DNA of 64,000 nucleotides, from contig NC_037094.1 in NCBI RefSeq assembly GCF_002994745.2, positions 3,146,001 through 3,210,000 of the forward strand, in the 5' to 3' direction. Shown here one piece after another: positions 10,661 to 22,266 of the stretch. A program made the translations under genes and the position numbers. The stretch's first letter is position 1. Every line of letters begins with the position of its first letter. Origin of the DNA: Rosa chinensis (taxonomy: Eukaryota > Streptophyta > Magnoliopsida > Rosales > Rosaceae). The notes below the pieces were generated by a model. The model ran no database searches, was not told the origin of the DNA, and saw only the letters and a program-made list of their open reading frames with translations.

Positions 10661-12081
10661 CCAAGGATTAAAATATATGTATCTACATATCTATCGAAAC
10701 TTTGAAAATTGAAGATATTGGAAATATCGGAGATACAGGATAACAAATATCGTTTTAGGAAGAGTCAATTTATTGGAATTACATAAACATACATATGAAT
10801 GTCAACTTCATTTACAACAAAAAAGAGACTCTAGGTGGTTGAAATGCCGCTCGCTGATCTACGAAAATGCAATAATCAGACCAAGACATATGACCCATAT
10901 AGTGCGAATTATAGTGATGAACATGATAGTTATATATCTCTTTAGAGCTGCCGACTGTTTCCCCTATAAAGGGATAATAAGGATGAATCCAACTGGATGA
11001 CTGATCATGTACTTCTCCATATTGATTATATCCATATGCATCCTAGCCAAATTGATTGTTGCCTTCCTAAGATTCATTTGAGGTCTCACTGCGCTCTGTG
11101 CCTAAACTGATAGAGTTAAAACTTAAGGCAATTAAAGAAACATCAGATGAGGTACTTTGATCATCAGTTGAACCTTTAGTCCTCCTCCATATGAGGTCTT
11201 CTCTTGAGCACCATGACCAACTATTCTCACTCCGTGGTCTTCATCTTGGGTGGTATGATCAAAATTACATCCACAGGTAAATTGGTTTAATCCTACACCC
11301 ACAGAAGATTGTCCACATTCATATCTTTCACCTCCACCACCTGTTTCGCTTCCACCATCTCCACCACCATTAGAACTATCTGGAGTTGCTGTACCACCCC
11401 ATGCATCATCACTATCTGAATTATCTCCTAGGTTTTTAACAACTTCTTCAAATAAGACCCATTCTACATTGATTCCAGCGTTAGTTGCAGTTTCTACAAC
11501 TTGTGGAAGAGGTCTTCCAACTTCATAGTTGAGGTGTGCAGACACAATCCAATCATGAAGTGGATCAATGCCATTATCAAGAGGCTCACTTACAACATGA
11601 AGGAGATCCATATATGGTTCCTTCTGCAAAGTCACTTGGCCTAATTTGAATAACTGAATCTTTATCTTCTTTTTGTTATTCAACTACAGACTACAGTCAC
11701 AGACTACACAATACAAAATGATTCATAATTGCACCACTTTTTGAATTACTTCTCAACCAGAATCACCTTGAGAGTATTTCTCCTCACTTAGATTCGCCTT
11801 GCGAGGATTTGCCTTGAGGAGATCTCTCTTCACACGGATTTGTATTTAGAGAATTACTGAGTTTTTCTATTTTTTTTTTCAATCAGATTTTACATATATT
11901 TCTTCACTTTATCGGGGATATATCCTAAATATCTAATATGTCGGGGATATTTGACGATATAGGAAAAAATTTGGGGGATACGGTGGAAGATAAGATATTA
12001 ACCCCCTCGATATATCGATCCGTCGAAAAAGAGAGATATCAGAGGAGATATCGGAAATATCACAGATATTTCAATCCCTGG
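10661..12081. mobile_element. TATCG-rich transposon-like element, long copy (A)
   Basis: The left end CCAAGGATTAAAATAT and the reverse complement of the right end, CCAGGGATTGAAATAT, form an imperfect inverted repeat. TCTTGA flanks both sides (10655-10660 and 12082-12087). Both subterminal zones are packed with GATAT/TATCGG words. Its two ends are repeated, with an internal deletion, in the neighbouring element B. The middle holds a minus-strand open frame of 183 codons. The superfamily is not settled because a 6-bp duplication does not clearly fit hAT (8 bp) or Mutator (9 bp). Confidence 0.55.
11132..11683 (-). CDS. Unrecognised 183-aa frame inside element A
   Basis: The frame encodes a protein with a hydrophilic N-terminal half containing DPLHDWIVSAHLNYEVG, then an acidic patch (DNSDSDDAW) and a Gly/Ser-rich stretch. 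It covers the part of element A missing from element B, so it may be the worn tail of a transposase or a captured piece. I recognise no catalytic motif. The first codon and the real product are uncertain, and it may not be expressed. Confidence 0.3.
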   Translation of the reverse strand: MNNKKKIKIQLFKLGQVTLQKEPYMDLLHVVSEPLDNGIDPLHDWIVSAHLNYEVGRPLPQVVETATNAGINVEWVLFEEVVKNLGDNSDSDDAWGGTATPDSSNGGGDGGSETGGGGERYECGQSSVGVGLNQFTCGCNFDHTTQDEDHGVRIVGHGAQEKTSYGGGLKVQLMIKVPHLMFL

Positions 12082-12089
12082 TCTTGAGT

Positions 12090-12902
12090 AGGTTTTAAAT
12101 ATTCGTATCTTCATATGTATCGGTACTTTGAAAAAGGGAGATATCAGAAATATCAGGGATATATCGGGGATACAGGGTAACAAAATGTCGTTTTTGAAAA
12201 AAGTCAATTTTTTTGAAATTTAGAACTACATATAAATACATATGAATGTCAACTTCATCTACATCCAAAAAGAGACTCTAGGCTGTTGAAAAGCCAAAAA
12301 TTTTCAAGATGCATAGCCAAAATTTAATACTCCGTACTCTGCACTCTCTTCTCTTCATGTCATCCATATATGGTTCCTTGACTTCATTCTGCAATGTCAT
12401 TTGGCCTCATTTGAATAATTGAACCTTTATGGCTTTGTCTTCTTTCTATTATTCAACTACAGAGTTACAGACATAGTCACAGACTACATAGTACCAAATT
12501 TCTCCTCACACAAATTTGCATTTAGAATTTTAGATAATTACTTCTCACCCAAAATCGCCTTGAGAGTATTTCTCCTCACCTAGATTCATCTTGAGGGGAT
12601 TTTCTACTCACCTAGATTCACCTTGAGGAGATTTCTCATCACTCAGATTTACCTTTAGGAGATCTCTCTTCACACAGATTTTTATTTAGAGAATTACTGA
12701 GTTTTATTTTATTTTTACCTCAAATTTTACAGATATTTCTTCACTTTATCAGGAATATAACGCAAATATCTAATATATCGGGAATATTTGATGATGTCTG
12801 AGAAATTTCGGAGAAACGGTAAAAGATAAGATATTTACCCCCTAGATATATTGGTCTATTAAAAAAAAAAGATATCGGAAATATCGCAGATATTTAAAAC
12901 CT
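12090..12902. mobile_element. TATCG-rich transposon-like element, short copy (B)
   Basis: The ends AGGTTTTAAATAT and ATATTTAAAACCT are inverted repeats, flanked by TGAGT on both sides (12085-12089 and 12903-12907). From 12106 it follows element A closely. It matches the A leader (10675-10845), then jumps to the A right half (11608-12080), so it lacks the roughly 750 bp carrying the open frame. It is therefore an internally deleted relative lying head to tail beside A. It has no coding capacity. Confidence 0.55.
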
Positions 12903-13409
12903 TGAGTCTTGACATCCATGCCAACCCTCATTGGCATAGAAATGAGTACTTGACCGATGCATATATATTCCTTCAACTTACCTGAGTGGCGTTCAAAATT
13001 TGTAATTGCGGAAATTAACCTCTTAAATTTAACACAAAAATTTATATAACGTTCATCATATCTAGTTCAAGTGAAATTTTGATATTTATGCCTATATTAT
13101 AAGGGTTTGTCTATGATAAGTTAGCGTACCAATATATCAAGTAAAGTAATTCATTTTGGAGGTAAATTGACTTCATTAACCAATTAATATAAGAGTAGTC
13201 CATTTCTGTATCGAACTAATTTTTTCTAGAGATAATTACATATAAGTGCATTTTGAACAGTTATTTTAGCTTAAAGGCCATCAAATATTTTCTTCCTTCA
13301 TAAGGCCATCAGATACAAAATAGGGTTAAATTTTAAACATTAAAAGTAAAAGAAATTACAGCTATGCCACTGGTCTCTAAACAGACCCGATTTCACGTTC
13401 TAGGTCATT

Positions 13410-14913
13410 TTGAATCAGAAACCGCATCTCTCTCTCTATCTCTCTCTCTCTCTCTCGATCTCGACTTCGACCTCGTCACTGCCGCATTCCTCTCTCGTCG
13501 CCGGCGCTCTCTTCATCACCGACGCTCTCTATCTTTGCGGCGACAACAACCTTCCGTCGTGGTCCCCCGTCACTTGCTCCACCCAAGGCGATTACCAAGT
13601 CCTCACTGAGTTGTAAGCCACTTCTTGACCATTCCAATTTTGATTACCGGAGAGTGTTCGGTTTTGATTTTGGAGTGGCTTTCTCTTTCGATTTGATTTG
13701 GAATAGCTTTCTCTTTCGTTTTCGAGAAGAATTGTTTTGTTAAATAATGTAGTTGCTTGGATTGTATTACTGTTGTTGTATAGTAGTTTTGATGGTTGGG
13801 ATTAGATTCTGTATTGGTTGATAGTAGCTTTCTCTTTGGTTGAGAGTAGGTTTTTGGTTGGTTGGCAGTTGCTTTCTCTCTGGTTGACAGTATGTGTTTC
13901 TCTGGTTGGCACTTGGTAGTAGTTTTCGTATTCATTCGTTGTAGCTTTTAAACAGATTAGCAGTAACTTTTGTGTTTCTTGGTAGTAACATTCATAATTC
14001 ATGATAGCAGATTTTGTGTTGGTTGCTAGTAGGTTTTATAGTCTTTAGCAGTAGCGATTGTTTTGCTTGACAGTAGCTTTTCTAGTCTTCGATTAAAAGC
14101 CTCCCAAAATTTTGTAGTACTTGTGTGCGAATACATTCTTGATTCCTGCAAATTGTTTTAGAGTATCTTTTAGAATGTCTGGAAGTAGATTTAGATTTTT
14201 TGAGGCATGTAGTAACTTTTACAGTGTTTGGTAGTATGTTTCATGATGCTTGACAGTAGCTTATCTTTAATAGCAACTTGGCTTACTAGCTTGCATGTTT
14301 AGCAAGGGTTTTCTGGTTCTATCTCAATAGCTCTATGGTTCTTTGACAGTAGCATTACATATCTATTACAGTAACTTTTTGTTATTTGATAGTAGCTTTG
14401 CTATTCATTAGATGTAGCTTTGAAATACAGGTACTGGGTTTTGTTTCTTTGGTGGTAGGTTTTGTATCATGGCACGTAGCGTGTAGTCTTTCAAAGTAGC
14501 TTTTGTAGTCCTTCGAAGTGGCTTTCATATTCCTTAACAATAGCTTTTTAATCTTTTCTCACTCTTTTCTCTAATTACTTGTAGTAAGCAAAGATTTTGA
14601 AGAAAATGAACAGAGATCTGTAGTTGGGCAATAAGTTTTGTTTCTTTGGCAGTAGTTTTCTTATTTTTTGGAAGTAGCTTTCAAATTCCTTGGTAGTAGC
14701 TTTTTTTTTCTTTAGAAGTAGGTTTTGTATGCGTTGGTAGTACATTTTAAGATGTTTTGATAGTAGCTTTCTCAGTAGCTTTAAAGATAATGATATGTCT
14801 ATCTAATTAATTGCAGTTTGGCAAAGATGTCCAAAGAAAGTGCACCGAGAGATAGAACTCAAAACTACAAAGCAAACCTGCACAGATTTTATGATACTAC
14901 AAAGAAGTACTGA
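13410..14913 (+). pseudogene. Possible captured exon pair inside the Mutator-like element
   Basis: An open frame ending with GDYQVLTE at 13612 is followed by a good 5' splice site (GTT|GTAAGCC). The AGTAGCTTT array then fills what would be an intron, ending at ATTAATTGCAG|TTTGG (14816/14817). Splicing keeps the frame and adds FLAKMSKESAPRDRTQNY and 14 more residues before TGA at 14911-14913. The first exon has no clear ATG. I do not recognise the protein. It fits a Pack-MULE-style captured fragment, but chance cannot be excluded for two frames this short. Confidence 0.3.
13800..14800 (+). repeat. AGTAGCTTT-type interspersed array, left arm
   Basis: Irregular repeats of roughly 20-30 bp share the core (G)GNAGTAGCTTTTNT. 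About ten exact AGTAGC cores are seen, with many one-base variants (AGTAACTTT, AGTAGGTTT). They lie inside the Mutator-like element and would form most of the putative intron there. Confidence 0.65.
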
Positions 14914-15639
14914 AAAGGCATTCATTGATGATACTGCTATGTTACCGCATAGAAAGTTTCAAAAAGAAGTTCAAATGTCAAGTGGCTAAAACAGAACAAA
15001 AGGAAGGTGATAAAGAACTGGGTGTACATGTACGACTAGATTGAAGGCATATCATTAGAAGAAAGAGGGAAAAAGAGAACAAGAAGAACCAAGAGGACTT
15101 AGTTGATGGATAATCTGTTCTTTCCTTTTAAAACAATGACTGTGGCTTCTTGTAATGGTAGTAATAGCCTTATGTGGTGTTGCTAGCAGCTTTCTTAACT
15201 GTTAGCAGTAGCTTTTATTGTTTTACACAAATTTCGTATTGTTAGTTAGTGAATCTATTTTGAATTGACATAACGGAATATATATTGTTTTGATTTCAGT
15301 TATAAGATGGAAATTGAGTTGTATTTCAGCTATTGTATTGACTTGAAGTATTGAGAGTGATATGGTAACTTTTGCATAGTGGTAACTTTATATTGCTGTT
15401 TGAATAACCATAACCATAATTATAAAGATCGATGAGAGCACCCCTAATATAATGATATCTCTCATAAATCAATTAGTAAAAGAACTAGATTATTCAACAA
15501 CTCTGAAAAATGTGATGAATACAACCCATATAATCAAGAAAAGCTACAATCCAATAGAATGCTCATAATGTATGCAACTAGCTAGGTTCTAAATATGTAA
15601 ACTACATAGAATATATTGTCGTAGTTATCAAAAAGTTTA

Positions 15640-16330
15640 AAGCAATCTTAAAACCTATTGCTAATGTTGTGAAAAAGTACTACTGATGGTGTATAAAACT
15701 ACTACCAAAAATGTAGAAGACTACTGTAGAAGCTATAAAAGAAAAACCTACTGCCAATACTATAAAAGCTATTCCAGATGATTTGAAAAGCTACACTCAG
15801 TGTTGTAAAAAGCTGCTTCGACTTATGTGAAAAGATACTCCAACTGTTAAACTGCTATTGTCAGTTTTCAGATCTGTGTCGTACATGTTTTCTTGTTGTG
15901 AAGCCTCACCTCACCACAAGGATCACACTTGATAGGACTGGTCTTTCCATCTCCACTAGCAAACTTCATTCAAATACTTCTGGCCTGCCAGATGGCCTCA
16001 TGGTCGATGGAGGCTTCACAATAGGAGTTGAACTTAACGAATCCTTATAGTATTTAGATGGAAACAGCAGCGTGCCGCTGCATCGCCAACTTGCCACTCT
16101 ATCAACTAGAAAATAGAAAACACGAACTTGTATGTCAAAATACAAAAGATAATGACAGCACCTTCAAAAGCTACTGAGGTAGTTATTATAAGCTACTATG
16201 GCAGTTATACAAAGCATAGTTACTGACTGCAATAAAAAAACACACCTTGAATTATAGATAAAAAATGATCAGCTCACAAATAATGCATAGTATGTTTGCT
16301 TAACAGCTGTAGTAGCCTTATTGAAGTGTG
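15640..16330 (-). repeat. AAAAGCTACT-type array, right arm (inverted)
   Basis: The same core appears as its reverse complement, for example AAAAGCTAC near 15791, AAAGCTACTGAGG near 16167 and AAGCTACTATGGC near 16190. It is less dense than the left arm. With 13800-14800 it makes the element internally symmetric. Confidence 0.5.
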
Positions 16331-17717
16331 TAAACTTTTCTAAATACATGAGTAGCTTTCTCTAAACTATATCAGTTGTCCACAATCCATAATAAGCTTC
16401 GATTGAAAATTGTATAGCATTGAAATTTGTTTCAGATAGAGACCCAAAACAAAATGAAAACACACTTTAGTTTCCATTAGCACAAATTAAGCATGTATTC
16501 GTCAAACTTTCTCTTCAAATGAGCAACATCTCTAAGTGAATAATGAAACTTGTACCATACTATTAATTGCAGCACGAAGCATCCAATCTATTCAGTAATG
16601 TCATTGTTCTTACCAGCTGGGTGATGGCAACAACACTGAGTAATAGTAGTCCAAGGTGTTCTAAAAAGGACCAGCTTCGTGATTGAGTGACAAAAATAAG
16701 AGTCTGGCAATTTTGACTTGTAGGTACAAGGAATCCATTAGATCCTCATGACTATCTCTTATAGATCTGAAACCAAAATTTTCCTACAGAAAAAGCATAT
16801 TGCCAATATTAAACAACATTGAATAAAAGTTTATGTAAAATATAAGTACTCATAAACATAGCAAACTGTAATTTACATCAACCATGATTAACAATCATCA
16901 ATGCTAAATAACCTATGAGCACAATCCCAGTAGCAAATATTTCTTTCAATTTCTAGCCACCATCTATCAATAGCAAATATCTCCACCTCCATTACTGATT
17001 CTTCACTCTCAAAACTCAAATAATCAAAAGAAAAAGACAACGGATTAGTAATACCTGAATGGCCTTGAAGGAATTAGCTCTACCTGACTCACCGCAAATC
17101 CTAATCAAAACCAGTACAAATACCTAATTTCATCTCCATTATCAAAAACCACTAATCAAAATCGAACACAAATCCACATCACTGTACCTGTTCAGCAGAG
17201 AGAAGGTAAAGGTTTCTTTGGATATTAGGTGCCAACACCGCGAAACCGCTGTCGATCCAAGCTCAATGAGATTCGCCAGTTCTCAAATTGTTCAACGAGA
17301 TTTGCAGAGAGATGATCACCACCATGACGACGACCAGCCACGCATTCGTCTTCAACATCGCCAGCGAGCTCGTGAGGCTGTAATGGCGTTCGTTTCGATT
17401 TGTGAGAGAAAGTCATAGAGAGAGATCTGTAATGTAGCCAACGGCCAACGCAATTGGTTTTGTCAGGTGAAAGGGCAAAATCGTCCGAGATTAATTAATT
17501 TGAAGATGTAAGTGGCCTTATGTGTACAAAAAAAACTGGGTGGCCTTATAGTTAATTAAAGTTTCAAAATGACACTTATGAGTAATTTTCTATTTTTTCT
17601 ATTCATATTAGATTAAGGAATTATGAAGAAAAAACATTATCTTGATGATATATGAAAGATAATTCGAAGCTTTCCTTTTGGGGCCAAAACTTTGTAGTTC
17701 TTTAGATTTTTTTTTTA

Positions 17718-17861
17718 GACATCCTCTTCATGAACATTGTTTCCAAATTGCCCCTGAACTCCCTACGTTGCATCCGACTTGTCTCTAAGATGTTCAGGGA
17801 CACAGTCGACCACCATTCCTTCTTCCTCAAAAAAGCACATGTGGCGCTTACTCCTAGCTAG
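17718..17861 (+). pseudogene. F-box domain fragment
   Basis: The frame reads DILFMNIVSKLPLNSL, then RLVSKMFRDTVDHHSF, and stops at 17859. This follows the F-box pattern (DIL-EILSRLP-KSLLR-R-VSK-WR-LI--P-F). It stops after about 48 residues with no C-terminal domain, so it is a remnant. It lies just outside the right end of the Mutator-like element and may be unrelated to the FBA fragment at 8368-8586. Confidence 0.5.
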
Positions 17862-19050
17862 AGTTAATGTATTAGTGAAACCGGTCACGTGTCCAACTTC
17901 AAAGATGGAGAAAGGCACTATAATCAGTTATACTGAGAGCTTGATTTCACTGAAAAATTACGGGCAGTTTTGATTGAACTTGAATTAGGTACGTACTCGA
18001 GGCAAAAGGGTCAAGCTTACTATACTAGTCCAATATCATTGTGTTGTGAAAGTTACGTACGTGGACAGTATCAACAGATCAAAGAAGAAGACAGAAGAAA
18101 GTGCAAAAATCAAAAGTTGTATGAGAATGACAACTACGAAGCCTAGCGCATACAGATGAGGGTGAAGAAGATCGAATGCTCTACCACACAACAATGGCCG
18201 GCCGGCCATTGTCCAAGCTGGTTAGGCAATCATATCGTAGTGCAATTTTTCACAACTTAATTACTTGCTTATATTTTAACTTTTGTTTATTAAGATCGAT
18301 CTGCATATATTGTTTATATAGTTCCAACATTTATGGTATTATGTAGTGGCATATTATAAATAGAGTAAGGAACTATGGATAGATACGTTTGAATAATTAA
18401 TGGATTCATATCCACTACAAACTTTGTGCTTGCAGCTTTCCAGAATTCCAGTATTGTTCAAATTAATTAGTGGCAATCAAAGTGGAATCTACCACAAAAT
18501 AATTAATCCACTTGCTTTGGGATCGATATTGCTTTGAGATATTTAGACCGACTGGTATGCTTTTGCCTTTTGGTTGTTTGCCTAACATGCTTATTTAAAT
18601 CCATTACCTCTAGTTCACTAGTTGTTAACTATTTGACATTCTAAGAACTGGCTAATTCTCCAATAACAACCTGTAGAAACAAAAGAGAAAAAGAACAAAG
18701 AGCAAATTAAGCAATTCTCATCCTTTTTGCCACCATATATACTGTGTATTTAACTATTTATTTTGATCTTTTCTATTTATGGTTTCACTTTTATTACCTC
18801 ATCTTAGTACGTAAAAGGGAATCACCGATTCTATTTAGAAGGTAAAATATAGGATTTGAAATCATGCTCAAACTAGTCACAGACTTAAAGCAACATGTAA
18901 AAATTGTAAAAGAACTGTCCGGCCAGTTTATCAACTAGATATATAGATACAAACTAGCTATATCAAAAGCTAGCTAGCTCTTTCACATTCATTTCAGTAC
19001 TGATATCCATACTTTAATACTACTCTAAACATCCATACTCCTCTTCGTAC

Positions 19051-19082
<32 letters not shown>

Positions 19083-19247
19083 GAAATATGGATTAATCCA
19101 AATTCCACCTAATGCATCTACTCCTACTGTTACAGTCATTCCCCTTTAATTTCAGACCCAATAATAAACTTAAATCAGTGATCATGCAAGAGAGAAATCT
19201 AATCGAGATGCATATAATTCAATACTTGGATCAAGAAATATTCTTCT
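17862..19247. other. Intergenic, AT-rich, no gene seen
   Basis: No coding frame or RNA gene was recognised. A TA dinucleotide microsatellite lies at 19055-19081, close downstream of the peptide gene. Confidence 0.5.
19055..19081. repeat. (TA)n microsatellite
   Basis: About 13 uninterrupted TA units. Confidence 0.9.
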
Positions 19248-19705
19248 TTAGCAATCAACGCATCTCCCATATTGAGGCTTCGGAGTGTGCCGGTTGTTGG
19301 CCCCTGATCCCGGGTAGTCATTAAGCTCCACATCCATTCTTTCATAAAATTTCATTTCTGTGGTTATCTGCATTCAAATATAGAGATTAACTGCATTAGT
19401 GACAGAAAAAATGGCAAACCTCACCACGACAGAAACAAACTATCATTTAATTTTGTCAATAAATTCAATACCAGTTTGTTATTTTCTGCAACGGTTTGAT
19501 GAACTTCAGGTCCGATATGCTTTAGGCCTCCGATTCCTGCAAGCAAAAGTAACAAGTCAGAAGAAGATGGAAGTAGAAGAAGAAAGAGAATGTGAAAAGT
19601 TGGTTTAAGATTATTACTTGTAACTGGGACAGCATTGAAGCAGATGAGGTGAGAAAACCCTAGCAAGATTACGAGTAGACGAATGAGAGTAGTACTGCTA
19701 GCCAT
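19248..19705 (-). CDS. Small secreted peptide precursor, PSY-like
   Basis: Three exons read on the minus strand, 19705-19618, 19536-19472 and 19367-19248, with GT-AG introns of 81 and 104 nt and perfect phase, give 90 residues. Residues 1 to about 25 are a hydrophobic signal peptide. The C-terminal exon encodes VELNDYPGSGANNRHTPKPQ and ends in GRCVDC. The core DY-x4-AN-x2-H-x-P has exactly the spacing of the plant PSY peptide family, in which Asp-Tyr directs tyrosine sulfation and prolines are hydroxylated. I infer a secreted, processed signalling peptide. PSY peptides are known to act through PSYR receptor kinases on growth and stress balance. Odd points are the PG in place of GD after the tyrosine and the cysteine-containing tail. 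A TATAAA lies near 19788 on the minus strand. No single frame shows this gene, so it is easily missed. Confidence 0.75.
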
Positions 19706-22266
19706 TGCTGATGATCTTGAAGTAAGCAGGAAGAAGCTAGCTTGTGGGAATGAATGTTGAGTCGTCTGAAAAAGGCAGCAGTACTCAATTTATACATGGA
19801 ATTACAATGAGGATTTCGAATCTGGACCTTGTTCCGTTTCGTGGGGGAAGCAATTATAGTGTTTAAAGTCAAAAAGGTGCAAAGAACGACAGATCGTTTC
19901 GTGTGGGCCGTACGCGTTTCCAACCTTTTGCAATTGCAAAACACAGTGTATGAAATCAGCCATGGATCGGATGTCTATCATGGAGTTTGATATTTAAAAT
20001 GTGGTAAAAAATTAGAAAGAGGGAGACACGTACATTTAGTAGTGCAAATTAGTAGTGGAGGGTGACACAAGAATGATGTGGTGGCAAGACTTTTAGAGAG
20101 CTCATGCACTAAATTGGGGTTTTTATGAACAAGGATCTTAGTGGGAATCATAATTGGAGCTCAGTAGAATATATTCAATCAATTGCAAGAGAGAAATTCA
20201 GTAAAAGCAAAGGTCACGCACTTCTTGTTGTTGTTGTTGTTTTTGTGATTCTATCTTAGTGGCATGTCAATAAACAACAGCCACCAAATGTGGTGGCAAG
20301 TTTGGGATTCAAGTATGACTTGGTTGACTAATACCTTGGTTAGCAAGAAAAGTAAAAGAAAGTTCTGGTTGGATGATAAGTGTAGAGCATATGTAGCTGA
20401 TGGGTGTTTTAGGTCACTATAAAATAGCTAGATCTGTTTGAGATTAAGGTTAATTAGTTTTTAAAAAGCAGCTTTTTGTAGAGTTTAAGATGCTGTGCAA
20501 GTGTTTGGTAATTCCCAACTGCACAATTGGTTGTTTTAAAATTTGGGAGTGACTCACACTCACAACACTTTTATGAGTTTGCTTGGAAGTTGCTTCTCTA
20601 AACTATTGCCAGAAAAAGTTATTGTCATAAAACTAATGTTTGCGGTTGGTAGTCTTCTCTTGGTTTGAAATTTCGGCCTATGAAGTGTTTTTCGGTGCAA
20701 ATTAAATTGTGAAAAAGCTACCTCATATCGCAACATCAGATTTTTGTTTTAGTTTCTACATGAGAAGAAGTGAAGATACTGTGCCTAGCTCAAGCAGCAT
20801 ACCATAGGTTTTAGGGTTATGAATGCGCTTTTGTTTCTTCGATGAAAATTATACTTTTTTTGACTAATTCAGTAGACGAATTAGGATGGATCTGTTTTGC
20901 TTTTTAGATCTTATTGTTTGACTTCATACCTTATCAAGTTGCATTTTTCTAAAGGTTCGGGTGAGTCACTGCACAATTATGTACGTATATATATAGTTAT
21001 TACCAAATTATGATATGTTTGTAAAAGTATGATCAACAATTACACAAACTAATTAAGTTAGCTGATGTAACAGCCATTTCAAGCCAAGTGTTATAATATA
21101 TACTGATTAAGTAAAAACAATGTGCACCTTAAAGCCTTAAGATCTGGATCCGAAATGGTTGAGAAAGTTACAAAAGTTAAAGGCATCAAATAAGGGCAAA
21201 CTGAATTTTCAGAAGCACGTACTATTACTTTCTGCTACTTTATTTAGTTGCATGCTCCATCATACCAGCTTTAGTAGTCAACCATTTCTGATGGGATCTC
21301 GTGCAGTGAAGCTGGTATATATCCTCCCAAGTTAGTCAATCCTTTCACAATATATGATCACATTTGTGTAGGTAACCATGGGATTATCAGACCAGAAAGA
21401 GATCGAGGAGGTTTGAAGATGTGGTTATTGTGTGAATCAGAGGAATTTTTCTCCATCCTTCCCATATATGATACCAATATATATTTTTATATAAACAGGA
21501 GCAAGAAGACATCATCATTCTGGGGATCAGTATGCACAGGCCCACAATTACTGTTATATCCACTTGTTCAGAGTTCGCACGTAATAGATCGAAACACAGC
21601 TTCAAGGCTATGGGGAAAGATGTAGCTTGATCCGTGAAAACGCATAAAACTCTTGACTAAAAGAGATGTAACTTATATCGTTATCGTCATTTTATTTCAA
21701 TATTGCAACATCATATGCTTTGTAAAAGCTGCACAAATGATAGGTTTATAACTTGATATGCCGCCCAGTAGCAGGGCTCTTAACCTCCAGAGACAAGTTT
21801 CGTTGGTGAAGCCCTAACAACACACGAGCTGCGTAGGTTGTCTTGAATTACAACTTCAATGAAGACTTAAATATGAAATGGAATATTAATGCAAGTGACA
21901 TAGTTGCCTTACGTACTGCTGCGATCTATTGAGATTCATCCATACATCGTTTTGATTCCTCTCTCCCCTTCTATTATATTCTTTCGTTTTTCTTCATGCA
22001 AGATACGAGCTAGGAGGTAGCATTACCGCTACCACACTCCACCGAATTCACCCACCAAAAGAAAATTCTCGATAGTGAAGTGCCAACGTGCTAAAATATG
22101 TTCATAAATTACAACGTACAAATGTTGGAATATGGAGTCTTTTTCTTTTTGGGCCAGACGAAGCTGGAGCCTTATAAGAAATTGGGCTTCTCAAACCTGT
22201 AATTGTCACCATGTGTCAATAGGAAAGAATGGCAATTGGTCTTCAAGAATGTGTGACTAGCAAAAG
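19706..22266. other. Intergenic, no gene seen
   Basis: This begins with the probable promoter of the peptide gene. Near 20445-20480 is an AAAAAGCAGCTTTTT inverted word of the kind found at MITE ends, but I could not define an element. The open frames around 21387-21625 occur on both strands of the same stretch and look like chance. Confidence 0.45.

Larger units (their letters stand above)
13228..17591. mobile_element. Mutator-like element, 4.4 kb, with internal arrays
   Basis: The termini AGAGATAATTAC and, reversed, AGAAAATTAC open long imperfect inverted repeats. Both ends carry ATAAGTG-CATTTTGAA, followed by two spaced AAGGCCA words and a CT-rich tract, over roughly 80-200 bp. The flanks are a perfect 9-bp duplication ATTTTTTCT (13219-13227 and 17592-17600), the Mutator hallmark. 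No transposase is recognisable, so it is non-autonomous or decayed. The interior has AGTAGCTTT-type repeats in the left arm and their reverse complement in the right arm, plus exon-like sequence at 13410-13612 and 14817-14913. Confidence 0.75.

Noticed and set aside
13364..13609. 81-aa frame starting MPLVSKQTRF
   Set aside because: Mostly Ser/Leu from a CT-rich tract, then Arg/His-rich read-through of the exon-like piece in the wrong frame.
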